From: Limnomonas spitsbergensis
Taxonomy: Eukaryota; Chlorophyta; Chlorophyceae; Chlamydomonadales
Reading direction: 5' to 3'
DNA: 64,000 nucleotides
NCBI GenBank assembly: GCA_037349105.1
Contig: JAYJMM010000117.1
Location: 3,658,001 to 3,722,000, forward strand
Both the position numbers and the translations under genes were made by a program. A model generated the notes under the pieces. It saw only the letters and a program-made list of their open reading frames with translations. It did no database searches and was not told where the DNA came from. This document shows, piece after piece, positions 1 to 10,302 of this stretch; the stretch's first letter is position 1; the number at the start of each line of letters is the position of its first letter.

Positions 1-119
1 AATGCTACAAGGTCGCCACCCTGAAGTCAGCCCTTCATCTCAAACCCTGCCCTTCCCTTTTCCTTGAAAGCGTGGGAGCCTCCCAGTGCCACAAATCTGC
101 AGCCGAAACTGAACCTAAA

Positions 120-658
120 CCATGACGTGTGCTGATGTCCAATATGTGTCATCCAATTATATCCTGCCTGAACTGTACACATTTACCCTGACGTGCTCGG
201 ATATTGAATTTGTGCACTCCAAGGCTTGATGGCCGCCGCCCGGAAGGCACCCTTAGGTCCTGCAGTGCCCTGATATTCAATACGAGTGCCTCATGGCTAT
301 CCCACCGTGGCCCTTGACTCAAAACTAAACTATAAACCCTGGCGTGCCCTGATATTGAATGTGTGTACCTCAATGCCATCATGCCTTACCCTTACCCTTA
401 CCCTTAACCCTTAACCCTAAACCCTGACATGTGCTGACATTGAATGTGAGTGCCCCACTGCTATCACACCTTAACCTAAACTTAATGTGTGTTGATATTT
501 GATGTGTGTGCCTTACTCCTATCAGGTTGCGATCATTGATTCTCAAACCTGACGCGTGTGAATGTTAAACACGAGGGCCTCACTGCTATCCTGCCTTTAC
601 CCTGAACCCTGAAGTGCCCTGAAATGAATGTGGGATGCGTGTGCCCCACTGCTTTCAG
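120..658. repeat. Degenerate tandem repeat ending at a 3' splice site
   Basis: Diverged units of roughly 75-110 bp share phrases such as ccctgacgtgtgctgatatt and gtgccccactgctatca. The copy at about 521-545 (cctatcaggttgcgatcatt) resembles the acceptor and exon start at 651-670 (gctttcaggtcgcgatcatt), so the array looks like a duplicated 3' splice-site region. It includes short telomere-like ccctta/ccctaaa runs at about 385-415. No gene seen. Confidence 0.6.
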
Positions 659-3600
659 GTCGCGATCATTTCCTGTGGCTCCCAGATGATATGGGGGCCT
701 GCCCTTTATACCGCAACCGGGCAAACCACAGTTTCGTGCAGGTGAGGAACAGGGAGGCGTGTGTTTGCTCTGGCGTGGGTCGTGGGCGGTGGCCAGGTTA
801 GTGTGTCGAAGGATAAGGGAGGAGTGTGGGTCTGCTCTGGTGTGGGGCGTGGCTGGGTTTTGTGCATGGGAGGATAAGGAAGGGTTCTCTGTGGCTTATT
901 GGGTGCCTGGGCATTGCGGCACAAGTCATGCTGTTCTTCTTTCCGTTTTCCTGTTAGGGCGATCCAAGTAGCATATTCAAAAGCTAAGGCAAGCCCTTGT
1001 ACATCTTCCCTGTACCCCTCCACCGGTCCCCATCCGGGTGGTATCGTCCGGCTTCCTGGTGAACTCTGATTACTTACTGCAAGCCCTTGTACATCTTGCC
1101 CGTACTGCTGCACAGGCCCATTAATGCGGAGTCGCTAGGGTTTGGGCCTGAAGGGTTTACTCTGAATAATAATCTCAGAACCCTTGTACATATTCACCGT
1201 ACTGCTCCACAGGTGCCCATTAAGGTGGTGTCGCTAGGGTTTGGGCCTGTAGGTTTTAATCTGATTACTAAACTCAGAACCCTTGCACATATTCACCGTA
1301 CTGCTCCACAGGCGCCCATTAAGGTGGTGTCGTTCGGGATGCAGGTACGTGGCACAGCAGGGGGGGGCAGGAGGGGTGAGGCCTATGCCACGACTTCCTG
1401 ATTTGACTGCTCCTGATTCAATTAACTATGAATATGGAAATTCAGGCATGTCCGGAATTTCAAAATAATTTCTTCAAAACCTGGAGAAGGAATATACGGT
1501 AGGCATATAGCAGTGTTTGTGTCTTCACCATCCTTGTAGTGCATAAAGCCCCTGATGCGTTACAGGCATCCTTGAAGCATGTACCGGTATTTGACGTACG
1601 GTCCTTCCCGTACAATATGTATAGCAGAGGAAGACGGAGAGGAAGGAGAAGGAATACCGGCATATAGCAGTGTTTGTGTATTCACTATCCTTGTAGTGCT
1701 GAAATCCCCTGATGTGTTGCAGGCACCCTTGAAGCATGCATTGGACTCACGGTCCTTCCTGTATGAGAAAGACATATGCTTCAAGTACGAGAAAGATGGT
1801 GAGGGGTTCCACCAGCCAACGCCGCATTTGTGAAACATATCAAGATCGGATCCTGACGCAAGCGCCTATTGTATTCTGATCCGTGAGATGCAATTGATAC
1901 GAGTCTCTCATCCTGCATCCCATTGACATGATCGAATACTGCTTTATTCTGCCCCCCATTGATATGATCAAAAAGTGCTCTGATCCTGCCCCTCGTAGAT
2001 AGGATCGAATAATGTTATGATGCAAAAGTGCTCTGATCCTGCCCCTCGTAGATAGGATCAAATAATGCTCTGATCCAAATACGGTGCATGAATCAGAAGA
2101 CATGTCTCATTAGCACACACCTGACAATGCACACATCACGGCACATACTGCATCTCGGGCGACCAAGGCTATTGCGGTTCTCTTCAGCGCTCACCCCAAA
2201 GTGGAGACCTCCATGCGGCCGTGTCCATGATGACCTGTGACAGTTTCGTCATGTCCTTCACCCGACTGTGTATCTGCTCTATGACTTTATTCTATGACTG
2301 TTCCACTTTGTCCTACACCCTTGCTGCACGCCCGACTGTGTGTCCGCTATGTTCTATGCCCATTCCACTTGGTCATATGCCCCTGTGGCAAACCCGCCCC
2401 AACTGTGTCCCCTATGTTCTATGCCCATTCCACCTTGTCCTACGCCCCTGCGGCACTCCCGTCCCAACTGTTTGTCTGCTGTGCCCCCCCTGCTGGGCAT
2501 TGGTGGCTCCTTAACCCTAAACCATGACCCACCGGCTGCGCATTTGTGGCTCCTTAACCCTAAACCATAACCCCCTATGCTGGTCAGTATTGGCTCCTTA
2601 ACCCTAAACCATGACCCACCTGCTGTGCAGTTGTGGCTCCTAAACTGTAAACCATGACCCACCTGCTGTGCAGTTGTGGCTCCTAAACCCTAAACCATGA
2701 CCCACCTACTGTGCAGTTGTGGCTCATTAACCCTTATACCCCTCTGCTGCACAGTCGTGGTGCCTTGTGCAGACGTGATGAAAGACAGTGCTGAATACAT
2801 GCATGAGGCAGTCATGTGGGAGACGGCACTTGACCCTGCTAGCCCTCAAAGGTGAGGTGCCCAAGGGTGCACAGATCAGGGCACGTACTTCCATTTCCAT
2901 TTTCGTCAGTGTTGCAGATGCTCCGGCCTGTAAAAGGACCGAGCAGATCCGGGATGGCATCCTGTGCATGCAGCTAGCGGGGGTCTTGGCTTGTTGGCTT
3001 TGTGGGGTCAGCAACAGGATGTTTTTAGTGTCATATGGAATGAATTATTCCTGGCTACAATTGATTTCATTGTTCTTTGTCACCGCGCCAATTAACCCCG
3101 GCTTGACCGCGTTCATTGTTTGGTTACCAATTTGGTCACGACTCGTAACCAGTAACCGCTAAATAATCCCTGGTCAGTAGCGTAGGGATGGCGGCGGGGG
3201 GGTGTTGGAATTTACCCACGTGTGCTGTCTGCTGGATGGTTTGGGATGGGACTCTAGAGAATCGTGGGGCTGGCTACTGGATAGCTTTGTAGAATGGAAT
3301 CTGATAACCCGTTCGCTGGCTACTGAATGATTGGGGACTGAAATGTGAGTATTAAACTATATTCAATAAGTGGTATCCGAATACCGGTACTGCCGTACAG
3401 CCGTACAGGTATGACGGATTCTGGAAGGCAAGGTGGATCCTTTGCAACTACCTCCCCTGACGTAAATCCGGTCCCACCCCCGGCCCCACCCACCCCCGGC
3501 AGACCGTAGGCGACGTATCTTATTAGCACTGTATCCCCCCGCCCTGTCATTTCCTCATTTGTTATTATACAATTTGTTTTGCTCTTAGGGATATCCTGCT

Positions 3601-6600
3601 GTACTTTGGCGGCGGCTTCCGGATGGGCCACAGCGAGTACAGCGGTGGTGCCCGTCAGGCCTACCACGATCATGTGCTGTCACGCAAGGACCCCCGGGTG
3701 AAACAAGGCGGAACATTGGAGCAGTACAGGTGGGCATGCTGCCAGTGCAGTGCAGGGCGGCACCCTGTCATGGCAGTACAGGTGAGCATGCTGCCAGCAC
3801 ACTACAACTGGGCACGCTGCCAGTGCAGTACAGGGGGGCACCCTGTCATGGCAGTACAGGTGAGCATTCTGTCAGGAGTGTCAACGCAGTACAAGTGAGC
3901 ATGCTGCCAGTGCAGTACAGGGGGGCACCCTGCCCCGGCAGTACATGTGAGCATGCTGCCAGCACAGCACAGGTGGGCATGCTGTGGAAAGGAGGCACAG
4001 CGCCATGCGCCGCATGCGTCTACGACCATATCAGACGTCTGCTGCTGATGACCTTCGGATGCTTTGCCCCCTTCTGTTTCATTTTGCAAGCAAGCAACTG
4101 TTACTTTCAACATCAGTTTGGAAGGAAACTAATACCCTTGCCCCCCCTTTGCCCGTGTTGCCTTGTCAGACAAGGCAGAGCGTATTTATTATTCAAACAA
4201 GCAACTGTAACATCCAAAATAGAATCCGGAAGGAAACCATTATCCTTGCCCCCCCCCCCTTTTTTTCATGTTGCCCTCCCCCTTGCAGGCAGAGCATGTT
4301 TTGTTTCTGCCCATACGGTCAGGGCTGGGGCAACCGCTTGCCACACATCGTCCTGGGTGGATGTATCCCCATCATCGTCCAGGCAAGGCAGAGGGCACAC
4401 TGAGAGACAAGTGTCCATTTCACACTGCAGGCCCAGGATTTATCATGGGCCTGCAGTGTGATATGGACATTTAGTGTGATGTGGACATGTTACTGTGTCT
4501 TCGTTGGATTCATCATCATCATAGTCCAGGCAAGGCGGAGGGCACACCCAGAGACAAGGAGTCACGCATATACAGACCTTATGCACACTGGATATATCAT
4601 GGGCATGTAGTGTGATATGGGCCTGCCGTGTGATATGGACATTCAGTGGGATATAGGCATGCAGTGTGATATGGACATTCAGTGGGATATAGGCATGCAG
4701 TGTGATATGGACATTCAGTGGGATATAGGCATGCAGTGTGATATGGACATTCAGTGGGATATAGGCATGCAGTGTGATATGGACATTCAGTGGGATATAG
4801 GCATGCAGTGTGATATGGACATTCAGTGGGATATAGGCATGCAGTGTGATATGGACATTCAGTGGGATATAGGCATGCAGTGTGATATGGACATTTAGTG
4901 TGATATAGGCATGCAGTGTGATATGGACATTCAGTGGGATATAGGCATGCAGTGTGATATGGACATTCAGTGGGATATAGGCATGCAGTGTGATATGGAC
5001 ATTCAGTGGGATATAGGCATGCAGTGTGATATGGGCCTGCCGTGTGATATAGGCATGCAGTGTGATATGGACATTCAGTGGGATATAGGCATGCAGTGTG
5101 ATATGGACATTCAGTGGGATATAGGCATGCAGTGTGATATGGACATTCAGTGGGATATAGGCATGCAGTGTGATATGGACATTCAGTGGGATATAGGCAT
5201 GCAGTGTGATATGGACATTCAGTGGGATATAGGCATGCAGTGTGATATGGACATTCAGTGGGATATAGGCATGCAGTGTGATATGGACATTCAGTGGGAT
5301 ATAGGCATGCAGTGTGATATGGACATTCAGTGGGATATAGGCATGCAGTGTGATATGGACATTCAGTGGGATATAGGCATGCAGTGTGATATGGACATTC
5401 AGTGGGATATAGGCATGCAGTGTGATATGGACATTTAGTGTGATATAGGCATGCAGTGTGATATGGACATTCAGTGGGATATAGGCATGCAGTGTGATAT
5501 GGACATTCAGTGGGATATAGGCATGCAGTGTGATATGGACATTCAGTGGGATATAGGCATGCAGTGTGATATGGACATTCAGTGGGATATAGGCATGCAG
5601 TGTGATATGGACATTCAGTGGGATATAGGCATGCAGTGTGATATGGACATTCAGTGGGATATAGGCATGCAGTGTGATATGGACATTCAGTGGGATATAG
5701 GCATGCAGTGTGATATGGACATTCAGTGGGATATAGGCATGCAGTGTGATATGGACATTCAGTGGGATATAGGCATGCAGTGTGATATGGGCCTGCCGTG
5801 TGATATAGGCATGCAGTGTGATATGGACATTCAGTGGGATATAGGCATGCAGTGTGATATGGACATTCAGTGGGATATAGGCATGCAGTGTGATATGGAC
5901 ATTCAGTGGGATATAGGCATGCAGTGTGATATGGACATTCAGTGGGATATAGGCATGCAGTGTGATATGGACATTCAGTGTGATATAGGCATGCAGTGTG
6001 ATATGGGCCTGCCGTGTGATATGGACATTCAGTGTGACATGGGCCTGCCGTGTGATATAGGCATGCAGTATGATATGGACATTCAGTGGGATATAGGCAT
6101 GCAGTGTGATATGGACATTCAGTGGGATATAGGCATGCAGTGTGATATGGGCCTGCCGTGTGATATAGGCATGCAGTGTGATATGGGCCTGCCGTGTGAT
6201 ATAGGCATGCAGTGTGATATGGACATTCAGTGGGATATAGGCATGCAGTGTGATATGGACATTTAGTGTGATATAGGCATGCAGTGTGATATGGACATTC
6301 AGTGGGATATAGGCATGCAGTGTGATATGGACATTCAGTGGGATATAGGCATGCAGTGTGATATGGACATTCAGTGGGATATAGGCATGCAGTGTGATAT
6401 GGACATTCAGTGGGATATAGGCATGCAGTGTGATATGGACATTCAGTGGGATATAGGCATGCAGTGTGATATGGACATTTAGTGTGATATGGGCATGTAG
6501 TGTGATATGGACATTCAGTGGGATATAGGCATGCAGTGTGATATGGACATTTAGTGTGATATAGGCATGCAGTGTGATATGGGCATTCAGTGGGATATAG

Positions 6601-8040
6601 GCATGCAGTGTGATATGGACATTTAGTGTGATATTGGCCTGCAGTGTGATATAGGCCTGCAGTGTGATATGGACATTTAGTGTGATATAAGCCTGCAGTT
6701 TGATATGGACATTTAGTGTGATATAGGCCTGCAGTGTGATATGGACATTTAGTGTGATATAGGCCTGCAGTGTGATATGGACATGCTACCGTCTTTGTTG
6801 GATGTATCCCCATCCCAGTCTAGGCAAGGTGGAGGGCATGCTGAGGGACCAGGAGTCACACCTCGTGCTCAAAAAAAAAAAAAAAAAATTGCCATGACCC
6901 CCTAGGGGCGTGCAGGTTAAGGGAATAGCGCAGCTTGGGGCCGCAGCCACATCCGCACCGTTACCCTGCCTAGTGCTCACAGGATATATCATTGACCTGC
7001 AGTGGTAGATGGGCATTTCGCCGCGTCTCTGTGCTGGGCAGCTGCTGTATGTTTGTAGACCTGTGGGGCTCATCTTGCTGCCACACGTTCCTGTCTGCCC
7101 CTCTGTCTAGTGCATCTTACTTGTACCTTACATCCGCCATCCCGCCACGCGCACAAGCATTTTTTTGTATCTGCAGGAGCATGTGGACCAGCCTTAAACA
7201 TATGTTGCACAATATTTCCTGTCCACATGTCTGGTGCCCCTACCTCCTGCCTCTCACCCGCCCCACCCGCCACCCCTCCACGCTCACAACCTGTTGTTTT
7301 GCCTGCAGGAGCATGTGCACCAGCCGCTACATGATGTGCTGCCCTACCCAGATTTTAGCATCATGATCACCGTGGAGGAGATGCCGCTGCTTCTGGACTT
7401 GATCAGCAGTATACCCCTGGAGGACATTCTACGGATCAGGAGGAACTTGTAAGCAAAGCCCTGAGGCTCTTTTCCACCATGAAGGTTTTTTAAACCATGA
7501 AGTCTCTTTCATACCCCGTAGTGACGCAGTCTCTTAACGCCATGAAGTCGATCTTATACCATGCAAGTTCTAATTCAGCTAGGCTTCAACTTGCGGCAAA
7601 GAACAAGGGGCTTGGTGCAGCATGCCCTGTTGCTTGGACCCCCGGTGGTAGGCCGGTCATGGTTTGGTCCGGATTGCTGCCGTGGCGGCCAACAGACGAG
7701 CCCATTGATGTTCGACAGATGGGCCCACTCGAAAATACGAAACAGGCACAGTCAGACCCTGGTCCCACCCTGGTTAGACCCTGGTCAGATATGGTTTGCC
7801 TTACCAAAATTCTAGAACCTTCCGTTTTTGTTGTGCTTGTGCATAGCATATGCCTCTCGTCCCTCTGAATGCGTCCTTGCTTGAAACGTCACTAGCCTGC
7901 CTCGTACCTCCCCCTTACGTTTCCTTCACAGGTATAAAGTCCGCAAGTACTTTTATTGGTGGGCCGATGGGCTTGCCTACCAAGGCACACTGACCAGCCT
8001 GCATCGCAAGCTTCACAACCTATGGGGGCACCATTATTAA
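659..8040 (+). CDS. Exostosin-like (GT47) glycosyltransferase, 3' part; 5' end outside window
   Basis: Exons that join in phase: 659-741, 1312-1344, 1723-1798, 2773-2851, 3589-3729, 4289-4382, 7309-7448, 7932-8040 (TAA). About 251 residues lie in the window. Exostosin landmarks in order: GRDHFLWLPDDMGAC; KVVSFGMQ; the YEKDICF region; RDILLYFGGGFRMG with YSGGARQAY; then FCPYGQGWGNR...GGCIPIIVQ, the nucleotide-sugar binding core of the family; then YPDFSIMITVEE and ILRIRRNLYKVR. Family role: a Golgi type II enzyme that transfers sugars to glycans or glycoproteins; the substrate cannot be told. The first exon needs one base from an upstream exon, so the gene starts left of the window; bases 1-11 (ending AAG before GTCGCC) could be the end of that exon. 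The intron after 4382 has a GC donor (CAG|GCAAGG). Nearly every intron holds degenerate tandem copies of its own exon edge. The first three short exons are the least certain. Confidence 0.82.
965..1311. repeat. ~95-bp tandem repeat carrying acceptor plus exon start
   Basis: About four units, starting near 990, 1081, 1178 and 1277, each contain cccttgtacatattcaccg, then a ctgctccacag acceptor, then a version of cccattaaggtggtgtcg. Only the last, at 1312-1344, is followed by a good donor (CAG|GTACGT) and keeps the exostosin frame. The earlier copies look like decayed duplicates of the same exon start. Confidence 0.7.
1497..1798. repeat. Two-copy duplication (~170 bp) of acceptor plus exon
   Basis: The segment with gcatatagcagtgtttgtgt, a gttacag/gttgcag acceptor and ccttgaagcatg occurs twice. 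The second copy is the exon 1723-1798; the first (exon part from about 1566) has diverged and lost the frame. Confidence 0.7.
1875..2080. repeat. Short degenerate tandem repeat around ctctgatcctgcccctcg
   Basis: Three to four units of about 45-65 bp share ctctgatcctgcccctcg and tagataggatc, within an intron of the exostosin-like gene. No coding signal. Confidence 0.6.
2270..2475. repeat. ~72-bp tandem repeat
   Basis: About three copies of a unit containing ctatgttctatgcccattcc followed by ccgccccaactgtgt-like sequence; intronic. Confidence 0.65.
2490..2772. repeat. ~46-bp tandem repeat with telomere-like ccctaaacc, abutting a 3' splice site
   Basis: About six copies of a unit with ccttaaccctaaaccatg followed by acccacctgctgtgcagttg. 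The last partial unit runs into the ccttgtgcag acceptor of exon 2773-2851, so the array ends exactly at the splice site. Confidence 0.7.
3721..3985. repeat. Irregular tandem copies of an exon end plus 5' splice site
   Basis: The exon ends gcagtacag|gtgggcatgctgcc (junction 3729/3730). The intron then repeats gcagtacaggtgagcatgct-like blocks at least five times (near 3773, 3852, 3886, 3938, 3963) at irregular spacing. Each keeps a plausible GTGAGC donor. Confidence 0.8.
4383..4600. repeat. Duplicated exon end and GC donor flanking the 36-bp array
   Basis: The exon end atccccatcatcgtccag followed by gcaaggcagagggcacac (4363-4400) recurs at about 4507-4545 (catcatagtccaggcaaggc) and at about 6793-6845 (catcccagtctaggcaaggt). 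The big minisatellite is therefore inserted between copies of the exon-intron junction. Confidence 0.75.
4606..6784. repeat. 36-bp minisatellite, ~60 copies
   Basis: The unit is two related 18-bp halves, gcagtgtgatatggacat and tcagtgggatataggcat, with rare variants (gggcctgccgtgtgatat; a TAG-creating atttag). It lies in the intron 4383-7308 of the exostosin-like gene. Because 36 is a multiple of 3, long open frames appear on both strands, up to 738 codons on the minus strand; I regard them as artefacts. Confidence 0.97.
7095..7335. repeat. Duplicated 3' splice site plus exon start
   Basis: At 7170-7195, tatctgcaggagcatgtgga is a decayed copy of the true acceptor and exon start at 7302-7325 (cctgcaggagcatgtgcacc). 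The preceding ~110 bp (gtctgcccctctgtctagtg versus ctgtccacatgtctggtgcc) also align. The upstream copy hits a stop quickly, so it is a ghost exon. Confidence 0.7.
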
Positions 8041-10302
8041 GGGAGCGATGATGATAATCAGACATCCGGGATCAGAATAGAGGGAGTGCGGCGACCAACC
8101 ACATGAGCTTGGATGCCAGCTGCGATTCGTTTTCCGGCACTTTTTTCAGGTGTTCGGAATGCAGCTCAAATGCAGGATGGAAAAAGCCCCTGAGCAAAAT
8201 ATGGAATATCAATGAAATTTGACACATGGAGTTGATACCGTAGATTTGGGGATCAAGAATATAGGTCCTATCTGTATCTTGATGCCCCATGTACTGGACA
8301 AGTTTGAATGCTGGCTGTGGAAATAGGATTTCACCTTTGGAGTCCCCCCTGTGGCCATATTGGAGTGTCCTGCAGCTGCGCACTCTTGCTATGGTTGTGG
8401 ACTGTTTCATTGGAATGAGGCTCTTCAAAGCAGCAATATACCCCATTATGCTTGGCTTATCAATACCAGTAGTAAATATTTCAATATTTGTGATATTTTC
8501 TGTTGCTACGGTTGCGTCGCCTGCCTAGCTCGGAGACCTGGAGGGATCTGCAGTGTTGGATCCTTTATGACCTGGAGTTGACATGTCGAGTGCATTGCCG
8601 AAATTGATTTCTTTGCTGCCATGAAGGAATTGTTTCGAAAATCCGCGAAAATCTATTGTTTTAGTCAAAATACCGGTATAAGAATGTTTTTTTATGACTT
8701 GGCTGCAGATTACCGCCAAACCTAATATCAATTCCGGTTTGTGAAGCATTTGAACACCGCCCATGAAGAGCGAATGCCCAGGTGGAGACAACCACGTAAT
8801 CGTGGACGGCTCTGATGAGAGGAGTGACCTAGCGCACAGACATTTCATCTCTCAGTATACGCTGCTTGGCACTTCGCAAGACAACAAGAGCTGTCTACTT
8901 TATATAAGGGAGCATCAGAAAATGAGCCCTTGTTCAAGCAGGGAACACAGACAGTTGGGGCCGGTATAAGCAGAGGAGTTCAGAACGGTGTATACCCGCT
9001 GGGCCCTGCTGAATGCTCGGCCACGTGGGGCTGGTAGGGAATGACTAGGCTCAATTCCAGGTACCATGCACAGCCTGGGCCATGGTGCAGCCATGCCATC
9101 CTCCTCTGTGAGGGGCAGGAACACGGGACCCGGCACTCCAGGCAGGAAGAGAGAGAAGATCGTGTGGCGGGCAAGCAGAGGAGTAAAGTAATCTGTCAGA
9201 AAATATAGGTGCATGTCTTCTCGTGATTGTTTGGCAGCCTAGCCGGAAGGATTTGCCGGTGATTGGTTTCCAGTGTTCATGTGCTCGCCAAACTGGTACC
9301 TCTTGTGTTGTCTCCATGTGGCCGTACCTGGCTGGGCCAGATATGGCCGTAACCTTGGCTGGCCTATGGTGTTCCAGACAGACAGAATTGCTGCACACAG
9401 CCCCCTGGCCAGAGGCTGTGATGGAATCTTACGGGAATATTAGCTGAAGCCCTTCAAATAAAGTATGGTTGTGCCCACCGCCAAGAAGATTAGGAAGTCC
9501 CTAACAATTCAAGATGGACCTCTGCAAAATAACGGCCTGGGCTGAGCTGCTTGTGTGCAGCCCCTGGTGTGCAGCATTGAAGTAAATCTGGTATTGTTTT
9601 AGATTTAGCCGGCTAGCGGGAGCATCTTTGCCATCAATGTCACCTGCGCAGTGCATAACTAATGCTTGAGGAAGTTTGCATGTCCCATGAGCCGATTCTG
9701 CAGCATGCAGCCTGCTTCATCATGCCGGCATCAACCAGGAATTCCAGAATCACAGTAGCTATTTTGAGCGATCTGTTGCAAAAGCTGACTACTTCAGCTC
9801 ATACATGAATGCAGAAGCAAGACACTCCCAAGTCAGCTGTCGGCCTCCCGTTGGTTGTAAGTTGTAAGACCCCAAATGCTGAGCGTCCTGCCGACATCAG
9901 CCCCGACCGTCGTCAGGAAACCCGGTAAATGTGCCGAAACCAAAGAATGGGGGGGGGCAATGTCTGCGACACACTGCGATCGGTACGACACATTCGAAAA
10001 AATGAAGGGGACCCCCGATAGTGACGACCGCATATCCGCATCGCAATATCGCAGGCGCGCGCCGTTGCCGATCGAGAGGTAGTTCAGATGAGGTTTACAA
10101 CTATCAAATTTGAGCATCATCCTCATGTAAACCATGTATGCCCATTACCGGTACCAGCAGGTTTGTTCACGCTATCCAGTTGTCACCGGCGGTCGCATTC
10201 CGTCTGCGCGTCCGCCCCGCTGCTGCTGCTGCACCACCAGTCATCCACGCACCCAGTCACCGAGCAATAGCAGTTTTACGTCAGAAGTTACCAGTGAACA
10301 CC
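8041..10302. other. Intergenic region
   Basis: This holds the 3' flank of the exostosin-like gene, one copy of the dispersed ~200-bp element (8962-9185) and the 5' flank of the next gene. About 9300-9370 has a small internal duplication (gtggccgtacctggctgggc / atggccgtaaccttggctgg). I found no chain of exons with coding character. Confidence 0.5.
8962..9185 (+). repeat. Dispersed ~200-bp repeat element, copy 1
   Basis: Shares ordered blocks with copies at 34617-34840 (-), 52905-53105 (-) and 57745-57935 (+): ttcagaacggtgtataccc, gggccctgctgaatgctcgg, ggctcaattccaggtacc, gcagccatgccatcctcc, ggaacacgggacccgg. The ggctcaattcc block resembles a tRNA B box, so a SINE is possible. Confidence 0.7.

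Noticed and set aside
4597..6813. 738-codon open frame on the minus strand and several plus-strand frames in the 36-bp array
   Set aside because: Pure product of a repeat unit divisible by 3; both strands are open, with no splice context or start region, and it lies inside an intron of a supported gene.
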